44,411 nucleotides of DNA from the NCBI GenBank assembly GCA_902494245.1, contig CABUSR010000018.1, forward strand, positions 1 through 44,411. The letters run 5' to 3'. Origin of the DNA: an uncultured Collinsella sp. Its GTDB lineage: Bacteria > Actinomycetota > Coriobacteriia > Coriobacteriales > Coriobacteriaceae. Below are positions 24,691 through 32,669 of this stretch, piece after piece; within the stretch, counting starts at the first letter, position 1; every line of letters begins with the position of its first letter. The notes beneath the pieces are model-generated. The model worked only from the letters and a program-made list of their open reading frames with translations. It searched no databases and was not told the origin of the DNA. The translations under genes and the position numbers were made by a program.

Positions 24691-26148
24691 ATGGACTACA
24701 AGATTACCGGCTACGAGCCCGCCCAGCTGTTCCATTTCTTTGAGGAGGTCAGCGCGATCCCCCGCGGGTCTGGCAACGAGAAGGGCATCAGCGATTTTCT
24801 GGTCGCGTTTGCCAAGGAGCGCGGCCTCGATGTGTACCAGGACGAGGTCTACAACGTCATCATTCGCAAGCCCGCATCTGCCGGTGCCGAGAATGCCCCG
24901 ACCGTGATGCTGCAGGGCCACATCGATATGGTGTGCGACAAGTTGGGCTCCGTTGAGCACGACTTTACGACTGATGGTATCGACCTGGTCGTCAAGGACG
25001 GCGTCCTCACCGCTAACGGCACCACTCTGGGCGCCGACAACGGTATTGCCGTCGCTCTGATGCTCACTGTTCTCGATGACGATTCGATCATTCACCCCGC
25101 CCTCGAGTGCGTGTTCACCACCGACGAGGAGACTGGCCTGGTCGGCGCCGAGACGCTCGACAAGTCCCAGATTAGCGCCCGCACCATGATTAACCTCGAC
25201 TCCGAGGAAGAGGGCGTTGCCACCGTCAGCTGTGCCGGCGGCGTCGTCGTTACCTACACCTGCCCGATCGTGCGCGAGCACAAGACCGGTAGCACCCTCA
25301 CGCTCGACATCTCCGGCCTGCTGGGCGGTCACTCCGGCAGCGATATCCACCTGGAGCGCGGCAATGGTAACCTCATCATGGCCCGCATCATCGACCGCCT
25401 GATGGTCGCCGGCGAGCCCGCCATCGTTAGCTTTAACGGCGGCACCAAGGACAACGCCATCAACCGTGAGTGCAAGGCTGTTCTGGTCTACGTCGACCAC
25501 GCTGCCGCCGAGGCCGCGGCCCAGATCGCAAGGGGCATCATCGCCGACGTCACCGCCGAGCTTGAGGTCTTCGACCCCGGCTTTACCTGCACCGTCGAGA
25601 TTGCCGACGACGCCGAGGTCGAGGCCATGGACCAGAAGTCCGCGCTTGCCCTCATCCGCGCCCTGCGTCTTGCCCCCAACGGTGTGATCCGCCGCAACGT
25701 CGCCACCGACGGCTCCGTCGAGGTTTCCTCCAACATCGGTGTGGTTGCCACCTCTGACGACGAGGTCAAGATCATGCTGTCCCCGCGCTCCTCGATCACC
25801 TCGCTGCAGAACGAGTTCAAGGACCGTCTGCAGACGCTGGCCGATGTCCTGGGCTTCGACGCCAAGTTCGAGTTCGAGTATCCCGGCTGGAGCTATGCCG
25901 AGCATTCGCCGGTCCGCGACGTCTTCGTCGAGAGCTATCGCGAGCTCTTTGGTTCCGAGCTGCGCATCGAGTCCATTCACGCCGGCCTTGAGTGCGGCCT
26001 GTTTGCCGAGGCCCTGCACGGCCTGGACGCCATCGCCGTGGGTCCGACGCTCTCCGATGTTCACACCCCGGACGAGAGCATGGAGCTCGCTTCTGCCGAG
26101 CGCTTCTACGAGCTGCTCATCGATGTCCTCAAGCGCCTCGCTGCGTAA
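24691..26148 (+). CDS. pepD: Aminoacyl-histidine dipeptidase (PepD, M20C)
   Basis: Zinc exopeptidase of the M20 family that splits dipeptides such as Xaa-His in the cytosol. 485 residues, the usual PepD length. Metal and catalytic motifs: QGHIDMVCDK (metal His plus the catalytic-base-assisting Asp), TTLGADNGIAVA (bridging Asp), TDEETGLVGA (general-base Glu and metal Glu), and GGHSGSDIHLERGN at the lid/dimer domain. The start has AAGGAGG 5 nt before the ATG at 24691; the longer upstream frame lacks one. TATACA at 24641-24646 may be its -10. Convergent with mntP, with a shared hairpin between. Confidence 0.93.
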   Translation: MDYKITGYEPAQLFHFFEEVSAIPRGSGNEKGISDFLVAFAKERGLDVYQDEVYNVIIRKPASAGAENAPTVMLQGHIDMVCDKLGSVEHDFTTDGIDLVVKDGVLTANGTTLGADNGIAVALMLTVLDDDSIIHPALECVFTTDEETGLVGAETLDKSQISARTMINLDSEEEGVATVSCAGGVVVTYTCPIVREHKTGSTLTLDISGLLGGHSGSDIHLERGNGNLIMARIIDRLMVAGEPAIVSFNGGTKDNAINRECKAVLVYVDHAAAEAAAQIARGIIADVTAELEVFDPGFTCTVEIADDAEVEAMDQKSALALIRALRLAPNGVIRRNVATDGSVEVSSNIGVVATSDDEVKIMLSPRSSITSLQNEFKDRLQTLADVLGFDAKFEFEYPGWSYAEHSPVRDVFVESYRELFGSELRIESIHAGLECGLFAEALHGLDAIAVGPTLSDVHTPDESMELASAERFYELLIDVLKRLAA

Positions 26149-26190
26149 AGGTCGCCTTAGTTAAGCCGCTCTAAAACGGCTGGCTATGAA

Positions 26191-26226
26191 AACGACCGCT
26201 TGGCGTAATGCCGGGCGGCCGTTATT
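26191..26226. terminator. Bidirectional terminator between pepD and mntP
   Basis: AACG(A)CCGC pairs with GCGG(C)CGTT, with an inner GGC/GCC stem; T-rich sequence flanks both sides. Confidence 0.65.
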
Positions 26227-26228
26227 CG

Positions 26229-26807
26229 TTACAGTGCGAGAATCCCCAGATGCTCAAGCAAGATCTTAAGCCCGATGAGGACGAGCACGACGCCACCCAC
26301 GATGGTGGCGGGCTTTTCGTAGCGCGCGCCAAAGGTGTGGCCGATCGCTACGCCGGCAACGGAGAAGACAAAGGTCGTGATGCCAATGAGCGACACGGCG
26401 GGAACGATATCGACCGAGAGCGCGGCAAACGAGATGCCCACGGCAAGCGCGTCAATCGAGGTGGCGATGGCAAGGATTAGATATTCGCCCAGGTCGATCT
26501 TTTCGGCATCCTTGCCGTCGCCTTCGTTCTCGTCCTCAGTAAAGGCTTCCCACAGCATCTTGCCGCCGATAAAGGCGAGCAGGATAAAGGCGATCCAGTG
26601 GTCGATGGGGCTGATGATGCCCATGAACTGGCTACCAAGGGCCCACCCAATTACGGGCATGCCGGCCTGGAAACCGCCAAAGAACAGGCCGAGTATCACG
26701 GCGACCTTAAGGTTGATCCTTTTCATGCCAAGGCCCTTGCAGATGGATACGGCAAAAGCGTCCATAGAAAGGCCGATAGCGAGCAACACAAGCTCTGCGA
26801 GTCCCAT
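26229..26807 (-). CDS. mntP: Manganese efflux pump MntP
   Basis: Exports Mn(II) across the cytoplasmic membrane. 192 residues with six predicted helices in two inverted repeats (DUF204 family). Each repeat carries the conserved acidic signature: GLSMDAFAVSICKG near residue 10-23 and ATSIDALAVGISFA near 110-123; the two Asp are needed for export in E. coli MntP. The ATG at 26807 is preceded by GGGAG. I reject a longer upstream frame because it runs through the riboswitch. A Mn-sensing yybP-ykoY RNA lies directly upstream, which independently supports the function. Confidence 0.93.
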   Translation of the reverse strand: MGLAELVLLAIGLSMDAFAVSICKGLGMKRINLKVAVILGLFFGGFQAGMPVIGWALGSQFMGIISPIDHWIAFILLAFIGGKMLWEAFTEDENEGDGKDAEKIDLGEYLILAIATSIDALAVGISFAALSVDIVPAVSLIGITTFVFSVAGVAIGHTFGARYEKPATIVGGVVLVLIGLKILLEHLGILAL

Positions 26808-26860
26808 AGTCTGGCTCCCTCTCTGCGGGCGGGCCCGCGTGTACCTCTTGGGGGAGTAAC

Positions 26861-26998
26861 AAAAAAGACCCGTGGCGTACGCGTTGCGCGCACAGCCACG
26901 AGTCTCGTTCATTAAGGCAAGCCAGGCCGCATCGGCCAGTGTGTTGACTTGCCGCGCCACCGGAGGCGAACCCGATCACGCGACTACTCCCTCATTTA
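26861..26998 (-). promoter_or_regulatory. yybP-ykoY (manganese) riboswitch with intrinsic terminator
   Basis: Read on the minus strand. The 5' core ATGAGGGAGTAG (near 26997) and 3' core AACGAGACTCGT match the two conserved strands of this riboswitch class. ATGAG and CTCGT can form P1, GGCAAG / CTTGCC with an inner GGCC/GGCC helix forms an internal arm. The 3' core overlaps the terminator AGACTCGTGGC / GCCACGGGTCT followed by six T (26861-26905). P1 and terminator therefore compete, and Mn(II) binding should permit readthrough into mntP. Class and partner gene are established; assignment here is by eye. Confidence 0.8.
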
Positions 26999-27153
26999 TG
27001 CGAATCCCGATGCTACCACATGAACAGCTGATTTGGGTTGGGCTCTCAGCTGTGTTCGCTCATTCTGTAAGCATCGGATTTCGCAAGCGCCGCAGGGACA
27101 AACCGTGAGAAACTATTTAGCGTTTATGGAGCGTATACGATGGGAGCGATGCC

Positions 27154-28221
27154 TTGGATAAGAACGAGCTGCAAAAGCGTATGGAACAGGCCATCCGCCT
27201 GACGGCACCTGGTCAGCCGATCCGCACCGCCCTCGACATGATCATCGCCGGTCACCTGGGCGCCCTTATCTGCGTCGGCGACACCGAAAACGTGCTCGCT
27301 GCCGGTAACGACGGCTTCCCGCTCAACATTTCGTTTACCTCGAACCGCCTGTTCGAGCTTTCCAAGATGGACGGCGCCATCGTTATCGATGGCGACCTCA
27401 CCCAGATCCTGCGCGCCAACTTCCACCTCAATCCCGATCCCTCGCTCGCCACGAGTGAGACGGGCATGCGTCACCGTACTGCCGCTCGCATGTCGGTGCT
27501 CACCGATGCCATCGTGATCTCGGTTTCGGCTCGTCGCGCCGTCGTCAACGTGTACGTCCACGGCAAGAGCTACGAGATCCAGCCCGTCACCACCATCATG
27601 AGCTCGGTCAACCAGCTCGTCGCCACGCTCCAGACTACCCGTCAGTCGCTCGATCGCTCCCTGCTGCGCCTGACGGCCCTCGAGCTCGACGACTACGTCA
27701 CACTCGCCGACATTACCGGTATTTTCTCGAGCTTCGAGATCATGCAGCAGGCAAAGACCGAGCTTAAGGATTGCATTGTCAAGCTGGGCAACCAGGGTAA
27801 GCTCGTGCAGATGCAGCTCGAGCAGCTCGCGGGCTCCAGCATGGATACCGAATACGACTTGATGATCCGCGACTACGCGAGCGATTCCTCTGAGGCCAAC
27901 GCCGAGAAGATTCGCGCCGAGCTGAGCCGTATGACGCCTAAGGACCTGTCCGACCCGCAGCACGTGGCGGCAGTTCTGGGCTATGACGACTTGGACGAGG
28001 ACTCCGTCATGACGCCGCTGGGCCTGCGCACGCTTTCGCGCGTGTCCGTCGTGCGCGACGGCGTGGCCGAGAAGATCGTCGACGAGTACGGCTCGCTGCA
28101 GGAGCTCATGGACGACATCAGCGAGGATCCGGAGCGCTTGGGCGACTTTGGCGTCAACAACCCTGCCATTCTTGCGGACTCGCTGTACCGCATGAAGGGC
28201 ACCAAACAGGGGAACGCATAA
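27154..28221 (+). CDS. disA: DNA integrity scanning diadenylate cyclase DisA
   Basis: Makes cyclic di-AMP from two ATP and scans DNA as an octamer. 355 residues, the normal length. The DAC domain (about 1-150) has the DGA motif in MDGAIVIDGD near 72-75 and RHR at 106-108 (GMRHRTAARMS). A helical spine follows, then a C-terminal helix-hairpin-helix DNA-binding domain with LGLRTLSRVSVV. An in-frame TAG lies 34 nt upstream and no ATG fits, so it starts at TTG 27154 with GGGAG 7-8 nt before. radA, the usual upstream neighbour, is absent. ispD overlaps the stop by one base. Confidence 0.94.
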   Translation: MDKNELQKRMEQAIRLTAPGQPIRTALDMIIAGHLGALICVGDTENVLAAGNDGFPLNISFTSNRLFELSKMDGAIVIDGDLTQILRANFHLNPDPSLATSETGMRHRTAARMSVLTDAIVISVSARRAVVNVYVHGKSYEIQPVTTIMSSVNQLVATLQTTRQSLDRSLLRLTALELDDYVTLADITGIFSSFEIMQQAKTELKDCIVKLGNQGKLVQMQLEQLAGSSMDTEYDLMIRDYASDSSEANAEKIRAELSRMTPKDLSDPQHVAAVLGYDDLDEDSVMTPLGLRTLSRVSVVRDGVAEKIVDEYGSLQELMDDISEDPERLGDFGVNNPAILADSLYRMKGTKQGNA

Positions 28222-28949
28222 TGGCGCCCGTATGCGCCGTGGTCGTTGCCGGCGGCAGCGGCCAGCGCTTTGGAAATCCCGGCGGCAAGCAGCTCGTTAA
28301 TGTGGCGGGCCGTCCGCTCATGAGCTGGTCCATCCGCGCGTTCGATCGTAGCGATAAGGTCGGCCATATCGTCGTGGTTTGCCCTGCCGAGCGCCGTGCC
28401 GAGATGCGCCGCCTGGCCATTGACCCGTTTGACTATGACACGCCCATCAGCTTTGCCGATGCCGGCGATACCCGTCAGGATTCCACCCGTGCCGGCGTGC
28501 ATGCGGTTCCGGCGGGTTTCGAATATGTCGCCATCCACGACGGCGCTCGTCCGCTCATTACGACCGAGGCCATCGACCACGCTATCGACGTGCTCGTGAG
28601 CGACCGTGCCCTCGACGGTGTCGTGTGCGGTCAGCCCGCGATCGACACGCTCAAGATCGTTGACGGCGATAATATCGTCGAGACGCCGCCGCGTGAACTC
28701 TACTGGGCAGCGCAGACGCCGCAGATCTTTAGCGTCGATGCTATGAAGCGCGCCCACGCTGCAGCCATTGCCGAGGGCTTTATCGGTACCGATGATTCGT
28801 CGCTGGTCGAGCGCATGGGTGGGCGCGTCCGCTGCGTCCAGAGCCCACGCGATAACCTTAAGGTGACGGTGCCCGAGGACCTGCGTCCCGTAACCGCGAT
28901 TCTGCTTGGCCGCATGGCCGAGGGAGAGGACCTTCCCCATGTTCAGTAA
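28221..28949 (+). CDS. ispD: 2-C-methyl-D-erythritol 4-phosphate cytidylyltransferase
   Basis: MEP pathway step 3: MEP + CTP to CDP-ME. 242 residues. Nucleotide site VVVAGGSGQRFG followed by GGKQLVNVAGRPLMSW; the RQDS motif (DTRQDSTRAG), the IHDGARPLI stretch, the WAAQTPQIF signature, and a C-terminal DNLKVTVPEDL. The ATG shares its A with the disA TAA stop (TAATG), so translation is coupled. Substrate flow runs IspD to IspE (at 9.5 kb) to IspF (next gene). Confidence 0.94.
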   Translation: MAPVCAVVVAGGSGQRFGNPGGKQLVNVAGRPLMSWSIRAFDRSDKVGHIVVVCPAERRAEMRRLAIDPFDYDTPISFADAGDTRQDSTRAGVHAVPAGFEYVAIHDGARPLITTEAIDHAIDVLVSDRALDGVVCGQPAIDTLKIVDGDNIVETPPRELYWAAQTPQIFSVDAMKRAHAAAIAEGFIGTDDSSLVERMGGRVRCVQSPRDNLKVTVPEDLRPVTAILLGRMAEGEDLPHVQ

Positions 28950-29433
28950 CCTGCGCATTGGCCATGGCTACGACGTTCACCGTCTGGTGGAGGGGCGTCG
29001 ATGTATCATCGGCGGTGTCGACATTCCCTACGAGCGCGGCCTGCTGGGCCACTCGGATGCCGATGTGCTCGCGCACGCCTTGGCCGACGCCATTCTGGGC
29101 GCCTGCCGTGGGGGAGACATCGGCAAGCTATTCCCCGACACCGATCCCGCCTACGAGGGTGCCGATTCGATGGTGCTGCTTGCCCGCGTGATGGACTATG
29201 CGCGTGAGCTGGGCTTTGAGTTTGTCGATGCCGATTGCACCATTGCCTGCCAGCAGCCTAAGATCACCCCGCATCGCGATGCCATGCGCGCCAACCTTGC
29301 CCATGCCCTGGGCGTTGACGTCGAAAACGTGGGCGTCGCCGCCACTACGACCGAAAAGCTCGGTTGGGAAGGCCAGGGCGAGGGAATCGGCGCCTGGGCC
29401 GTCTGCCTGCTACAGAAAACCGTTAAGGAGTAA
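28939..29433 (+). CDS. ispF: 2-C-methyl-D-erythritol 2,4-cyclodiphosphate synthase
   Basis: Converts CDP-ME 2-phosphate to MEcPP, releasing CMP; a zinc trimer. 164 residues. GHGYDVHRL supplies the metal Asp and His, LLGHSDADVLAHALADAILGA the third metal His, FPDTDPAYEGADS is the flexible loop, and TTEKLGWEGQGEGIGAWA the CDP-binding end. The start at 28939 overlaps ispD by 11 nt, with GGGAGAGGA upstream. cysS starts 3 nt after the stop. Confidence 0.95.
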   Translation: MFSNLRIGHGYDVHRLVEGRRCIIGGVDIPYERGLLGHSDADVLAHALADAILGACRGGDIGKLFPDTDPAYEGADSMVLLARVMDYARELGFEFVDADCTIACQQPKITPHRDAMRANLAHALGVDVENVGVAATTTEKLGWEGQGEGIGAWAVCLLQKTVKE

Positions 29434-29436
29434 CGA

Positions 29437-30903
29437 ATGCGTATCTACAACAGCGCTACCCATAAAAAGGAAGAGTTCCAGCCCATCGAGTCCGGCAAGG
29501 TCCGCATGTACGTGTGCGGCCCCACGGTCTACGACAACATCCACATCGGCAACGCCCGTACGTTCATCAGCTTTGACGTGATTCGCCGCTGGCTCATCGC
29601 GAGCGGTTACGAGGTCACGTTCGCCCAGAACCTCACCGATGTCGACGACAAGATCATCAAGCGCGCCAACGAGCAGGGCCGTACGGCCGCCGAGGTCGCG
29701 ACGGAGTTCTCCGACAAGTTCATCGGCGTCATGCGCGCCGCCAACGTGCTCGATCCCGATGTGCGCCCCCGCGCCACCAAGGAGATCGGCCCCATGATCG
29801 CCATGATCAAGACGCTTATCGAGCAGGGCCACGCTTACGCAGCCGATAACGGCGACGTGTACTTTGCCGTGCGCAGCGATCCCAACTATGGTCAGGTCTC
29901 GGGCCGCAACATCGACGACCTTATGGTTGGCGCGCGCATCGAGGAGAACGAGGACAAGAACGACCCGCTCGACTTTGCCCTGTGGAAGGCCGCCAAGCCC
30001 GGCGAGCCCAGCTGGCCGAGCCCCTGGGGCGAGGGCCGTCCCGGTTGGCACACCGAGTGCGCCGCCATGGTGCATCGCTACCTGGGCACTCCGATCGACA
30101 TCCACGGCGGCGGCTCCGACCTTGCCTTCCCGCATCACGAGAACGAGTGCGCCCAGGCCACCTGCGCCTGGCACCAGGGCTTCTCCAACACCTGGATGCA
30201 CACGGGCATGCTGCTGGTAGACGGCGAGAAGATGTCCAAGTCGCTCGGCAACTTCTTTACGCTGGCCGAGGTCCTCGAGCAGCACTCCGCTGCCGCCCTG
30301 CGCCTGCTGATGCTGCAGACGAGCTATCGCTCGCCGCTCGACTTTTCTTGGGAGCGCCTGGAGGGTGCCGAGAACTCGCTCACGCGTATCGCCGGTACGG
30401 TCGAGAACCTGCGTTGGGCCGCGAACCACGCGACGGCCGATGCCGACGAAGCGGCTGCCGAGGCGTTTGCCGCCAAGGCCGCCGAGACCCGTGCCACCTT
30501 TAAGGAGTGCATGGACGACGACTTTAACACCGCTGGTGCCATGGGTGCCGTCTTTGGCTTTGTCACCGAGTGCAACCAGTACCTGGAGCAGGCGGGCGAC
30601 GCTGCCGACAAGACCGCCGCGCTTGCCGCCGCCGACACGCTGGCCGAGCTGCTCGATACGTTTGGCGTCGAGCTTCCCGAGCCCAAGGTCGAGCTGCCGC
30701 TGGGTCTGCTGGGCGTTGCCGCCGGCCTGGTCGCCTACACGGGCGACGACGTGGACGAGGCCGCTGCCAAGATTCTCGAGGCCCGCGCCGAGGCCCGTGC
30801 CGCCAAGAACTGGGACCTGGCAGACGCCATCCGCGACCAGCTCAAGGACCTGGGCCTCACCATTGAAGATACGGCCGCGGGTACTCGTATTAAGACCCTC
30901 TAG
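29437..30903 (+). CDS. cysS: Cysteinyl-tRNA synthetase
   Basis: Class-I synthetase charging tRNA-Cys. 488 residues. The zinc/cysteine site begins with VCGPTVYDNIHIGNARTF, where HIGN is the HIGH motif; further ligands lie in GWHTECAAM and the GSDLAFPHHENE segment. KMSKS is intact (GEKMSKSLGNFF). The helical anticodon domain occupies the last ~170 residues and is Ala-rich. Same order as in many Gram-positives (ispD-ispF-cysS), but the Mini-III RNase gene that often follows cysS is missing; a structured non-coding segment takes its place. Confidence 0.95.
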   Translation: MRIYNSATHKKEEFQPIESGKVRMYVCGPTVYDNIHIGNARTFISFDVIRRWLIASGYEVTFAQNLTDVDDKIIKRANEQGRTAAEVATEFSDKFIGVMRAANVLDPDVRPRATKEIGPMIAMIKTLIEQGHAYAADNGDVYFAVRSDPNYGQVSGRNIDDLMVGARIEENEDKNDPLDFALWKAAKPGEPSWPSPWGEGRPGWHTECAAMVHRYLGTPIDIHGGGSDLAFPHHENECAQATCAWHQGFSNTWMHTGMLLVDGEKMSKSLGNFFTLAEVLEQHSAAALRLLMLQTSYRSPLDFSWERLEGAENSLTRIAGTVENLRWAANHATADADEAAAEAFAAKAAETRATFKECMDDDFNTAGAMGAVFGFVTECNQYLEQAGDAADKTAALAAADTLAELLDTFGVELPEPKVELPLGLLGVAAGLVAYTGDDVDEAAAKILEARAEARAAKNWDLADAIRDQLKDLGLTIEDTAAGTRIKTL

Positions 30904-30908
30904 TATTT

Positions 30909-31013
30909 GTCGACCGTTCGAGGTGTGGCAGATTGCCTTGAAAGGGGAAGGCATAGACCTGGTGGTCATGCCCGACGATTGAAAGGCAAGGTGCCGTGGC
31001 TCGGACGGTCGAT
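30909..31013 (+). ncRNA. Candidate structured RNA between cysS and rlmB
   Basis: A long, almost continuous rod can be drawn. P1: TCGACCGTTCGAG (30910-30922) with CTCGGACGGTCGA (31000-31012), 13 pairs, one G-U. P2: TGGCA (30926-30930) with TGCCG (30992-30996). Then a small GA/GG internal loop. P3: TTGCCTT (30933-30939) with AAGGCAA (30983-30989). The apical part holds GGCAT-A-GACC (30950-30959) with GGTC-ATGCC (30964-30972). No T-run follows, so it is not a plain terminator. It sits 34 nt before the rlmB start. I recognise no known family; a leader element or processed small RNA is possible. Confidence 0.55.
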
Positions 31014-31046
31014 TCTTGTTCGTTATCTATTTAAGGAGGCCGTTTT

Positions 31047-31961
31047 ATGGCCGACAATCGCAAGCGTGTACCGCGTGGAGGCAAACAGGCCGCTTCTGGC
31101 TCGCGTCCGATTCGCCACAATGACCGCGCTGCCGCTCCCAAGGGCCAGCGCGATCGCACCCAGGCCGCACGTCCGCAGCGCGATCGCAACCGCGACGCTG
31201 CCCAGGCTCCCAAGGGTGAGTTCATCGAGGGTCGCCGTGCTGCTGCCGAGGCGCTGCGCACCGGTTTTCCCATCAAGTGCGCGCTCATTGCCGAGGGCGG
31301 GGAGCGCGATGCCGCCTTGTCGCGCCTGGTCGACGACCTCAACGCTGCGGGCGTCCGCATCAAGTATGTGCCGCGCGCGCAGCTCGACGCACTGTCGAGC
31401 CATGGCGCTCACCAGGGTATCGCGCTCGAGGTTGGTAACTTCCCTTACGCCGATGTCGCCGACATCCTCGACCGCGCGGGTGACGGACCGGCGCTCGTCG
31501 TCGTGCTCGACCATGTGACTGACGACGGCAACTTTGGTGCCATCGTGCGTTCCGCCGAGGTTGTGGGCGCGGCCGGCGTCATCATCGCCAACAAGCGCGC
31601 CGCCGGCGTGACCGTGGGCAGCTACAAGACTTCAGCCGGCGCCGTCATGCATCTGCCTATCGCGCAGGTGCCCAACATCGCCCGCGCACTCGACGATCTT
31701 AAGGACGCTGGCTTTTGGGTGGGCGGTGCCTCCGAGCACGCCGAAGGCAGTTGCTGGGATGCTCCCTTCGAGGGCCGCGTGGCGCTCGTCATGGGCTCCG
31801 AGGGCGACGGCATCTCGCGCCTGGTGCTCGAGAAATGCGACTTTTTGGCCAAGCTTCCCCAGCGCGGCATGACCGAGAGCCTCAATGTTGCCCAGGCGAC
31901 CACGGCGCTGTGCTTTGAGTGGCTGCGCCGCAACGCCGGCGAGCTCATGGGGGAGGAGTAG
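31047..31961 (+). CDS. rlmB: 23S rRNA 2'-O-methyltransferase, RlmB/TrmH type
   Basis: SpoU-family (SPOUT) enzyme expected to methylate G2251 of 23S rRNA using SAM. 304 residues. The first ~55 are Arg/Lys/Gln-rich and look disordered (many RDR repeats), an RNA-binding extension not present in E. coli RlmB. The substrate-binding domain begins GEFIEGRRAAAEAL. The knotted SAM site shows motif 1 LDHVTDDGNFGAIVRSAE, motif 2 VMGSEGDGISRLV and motif 3 LPQRGMTESLNVAQAT. AAGGAGG precedes the ATG. yacP follows after 3 nt. Confidence 0.92.
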   Translation: MADNRKRVPRGGKQAASGSRPIRHNDRAAAPKGQRDRTQAARPQRDRNRDAAQAPKGEFIEGRRAAAEALRTGFPIKCALIAEGGERDAALSRLVDDLNAAGVRIKYVPRAQLDALSSHGAHQGIALEVGNFPYADVADILDRAGDGPALVVVLDHVTDDGNFGAIVRSAEVVGAAGVIIANKRAAGVTVGSYKTSAGAVMHLPIAQVPNIARALDDLKDAGFWVGGASEHAEGSCWDAPFEGRVALVMGSEGDGISRLVLEKCDFLAKLPQRGMTESLNVAQATTALCFEWLRRNAGELMGEE

Positions 31962-31964
31962 CGC

Positions 31965-32642
31965 ATGTCCAAAAAGAACCGCGCCAAGTCCAAGGCCAAG
32001 CGCTTTGGCGAGGGCTCGGCCAAGCCGATTGTTTCGGCCGCGACCTATGGCGTGGGCGGCAATGCGTTTGCGCAGGCCATCGCCGATCCGGTCTCGACGG
32101 TGCACTCCAACAAGCCCGAGCTGCTGGTGGTCGACGGCTACAACGTGATCCACTGTACGCCGCGCTACGAAAAGCTCGTGTACGACCATTCTGACGATCC
32201 GTATTCCAGCGACGTTCACGATATGGCGCGCACGGCGCTCATTAATGACGTAGCTGCGTTTGCCCAGGGCCGCTACGAGGCTGTGATCGTATTTGACGGC
32301 GCGGGCAATATCTCCAGCGAGCGCCCCAACCTACCGGCCCGCGGTGTGCGCATTGAGTTTTCGCCGACGGGTGTTTCGGCCGATACCGTGGTGCAGAAGC
32401 TCTGCATCGAGGCACGTGAGGAAGGCCGCGCGTGCTCCGTGGTATCGAGCGACGGCACGATCCAGGCCGTTGTCATGGGCAAGGGCGTCACGCGCATCTC
32501 GAGCCGTATGCTGGTGGACGAGATCAAACAGATCGATAACGACGTTCACGAGGCAGAGGAAGCTCCGCAGATTAAGATGACTCTGGGCAGCCGCCTGAGT
32601 CCCGATGCCCTGGCCAAGCTCAAGGCCCTGCGCGGACGGTAG
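31965..32642 (+). CDS. yacP: NYN-domain RNase, YacP/Rae1 type
   Basis: 225-residue PIN-like nuclease of the YacP family; Bacillus Rae1 cleaves mRNA in the ribosomal A site. Features: a basic N-terminus (KKNRAKSKAKR), then LLVVDGYNVI with the first catalytic Asp, an AVIVFDGAG strand, SPTGVSADTVVQKL and VVSSDGTIQ with further acidic residues. The roughly 50-residue N-terminal extension is longer than in Bacillus. It closes the disA-ispD-ispF-cysS-rlmB-yacP cluster. No strong terminator is seen before the convergent gene. Confidence 0.88.
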   Translation: MSKKNRAKSKAKRFGEGSAKPIVSAATYGVGGNAFAQAIADPVSTVHSNKPELLVVDGYNVIHCTPRYEKLVYDHSDDPYSSDVHDMARTALINDVAAFAQGRYEAVIVFDGAGNISSERPNLPARGVRIEFSPTGVSADTVVQKLCIEAREEGRACSVVSSDGTIQAVVMGKGVTRISSRMLVDEIKQIDNDVHEAEEAPQIKMTLGSRLSPDALAKLKALRGR

Positions 32643-32669
32643 GGGAGTTGGCGGGGCAATGCTGCCTTG

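Noticed and set aside
26808..26960. 51-residue N-terminal extension of MntP
   Set aside because: It would translate the riboswitch terminator; the MntP family starts at MGLAELVLLAIGLSMDAF.
30907..30982. Short peptide frame within the cysS-rlmB gap (ending GIDLVVMPDD)
   Set aside because: No start with a ribosome site in that frame; the base-pairing pattern explains the sequence better.
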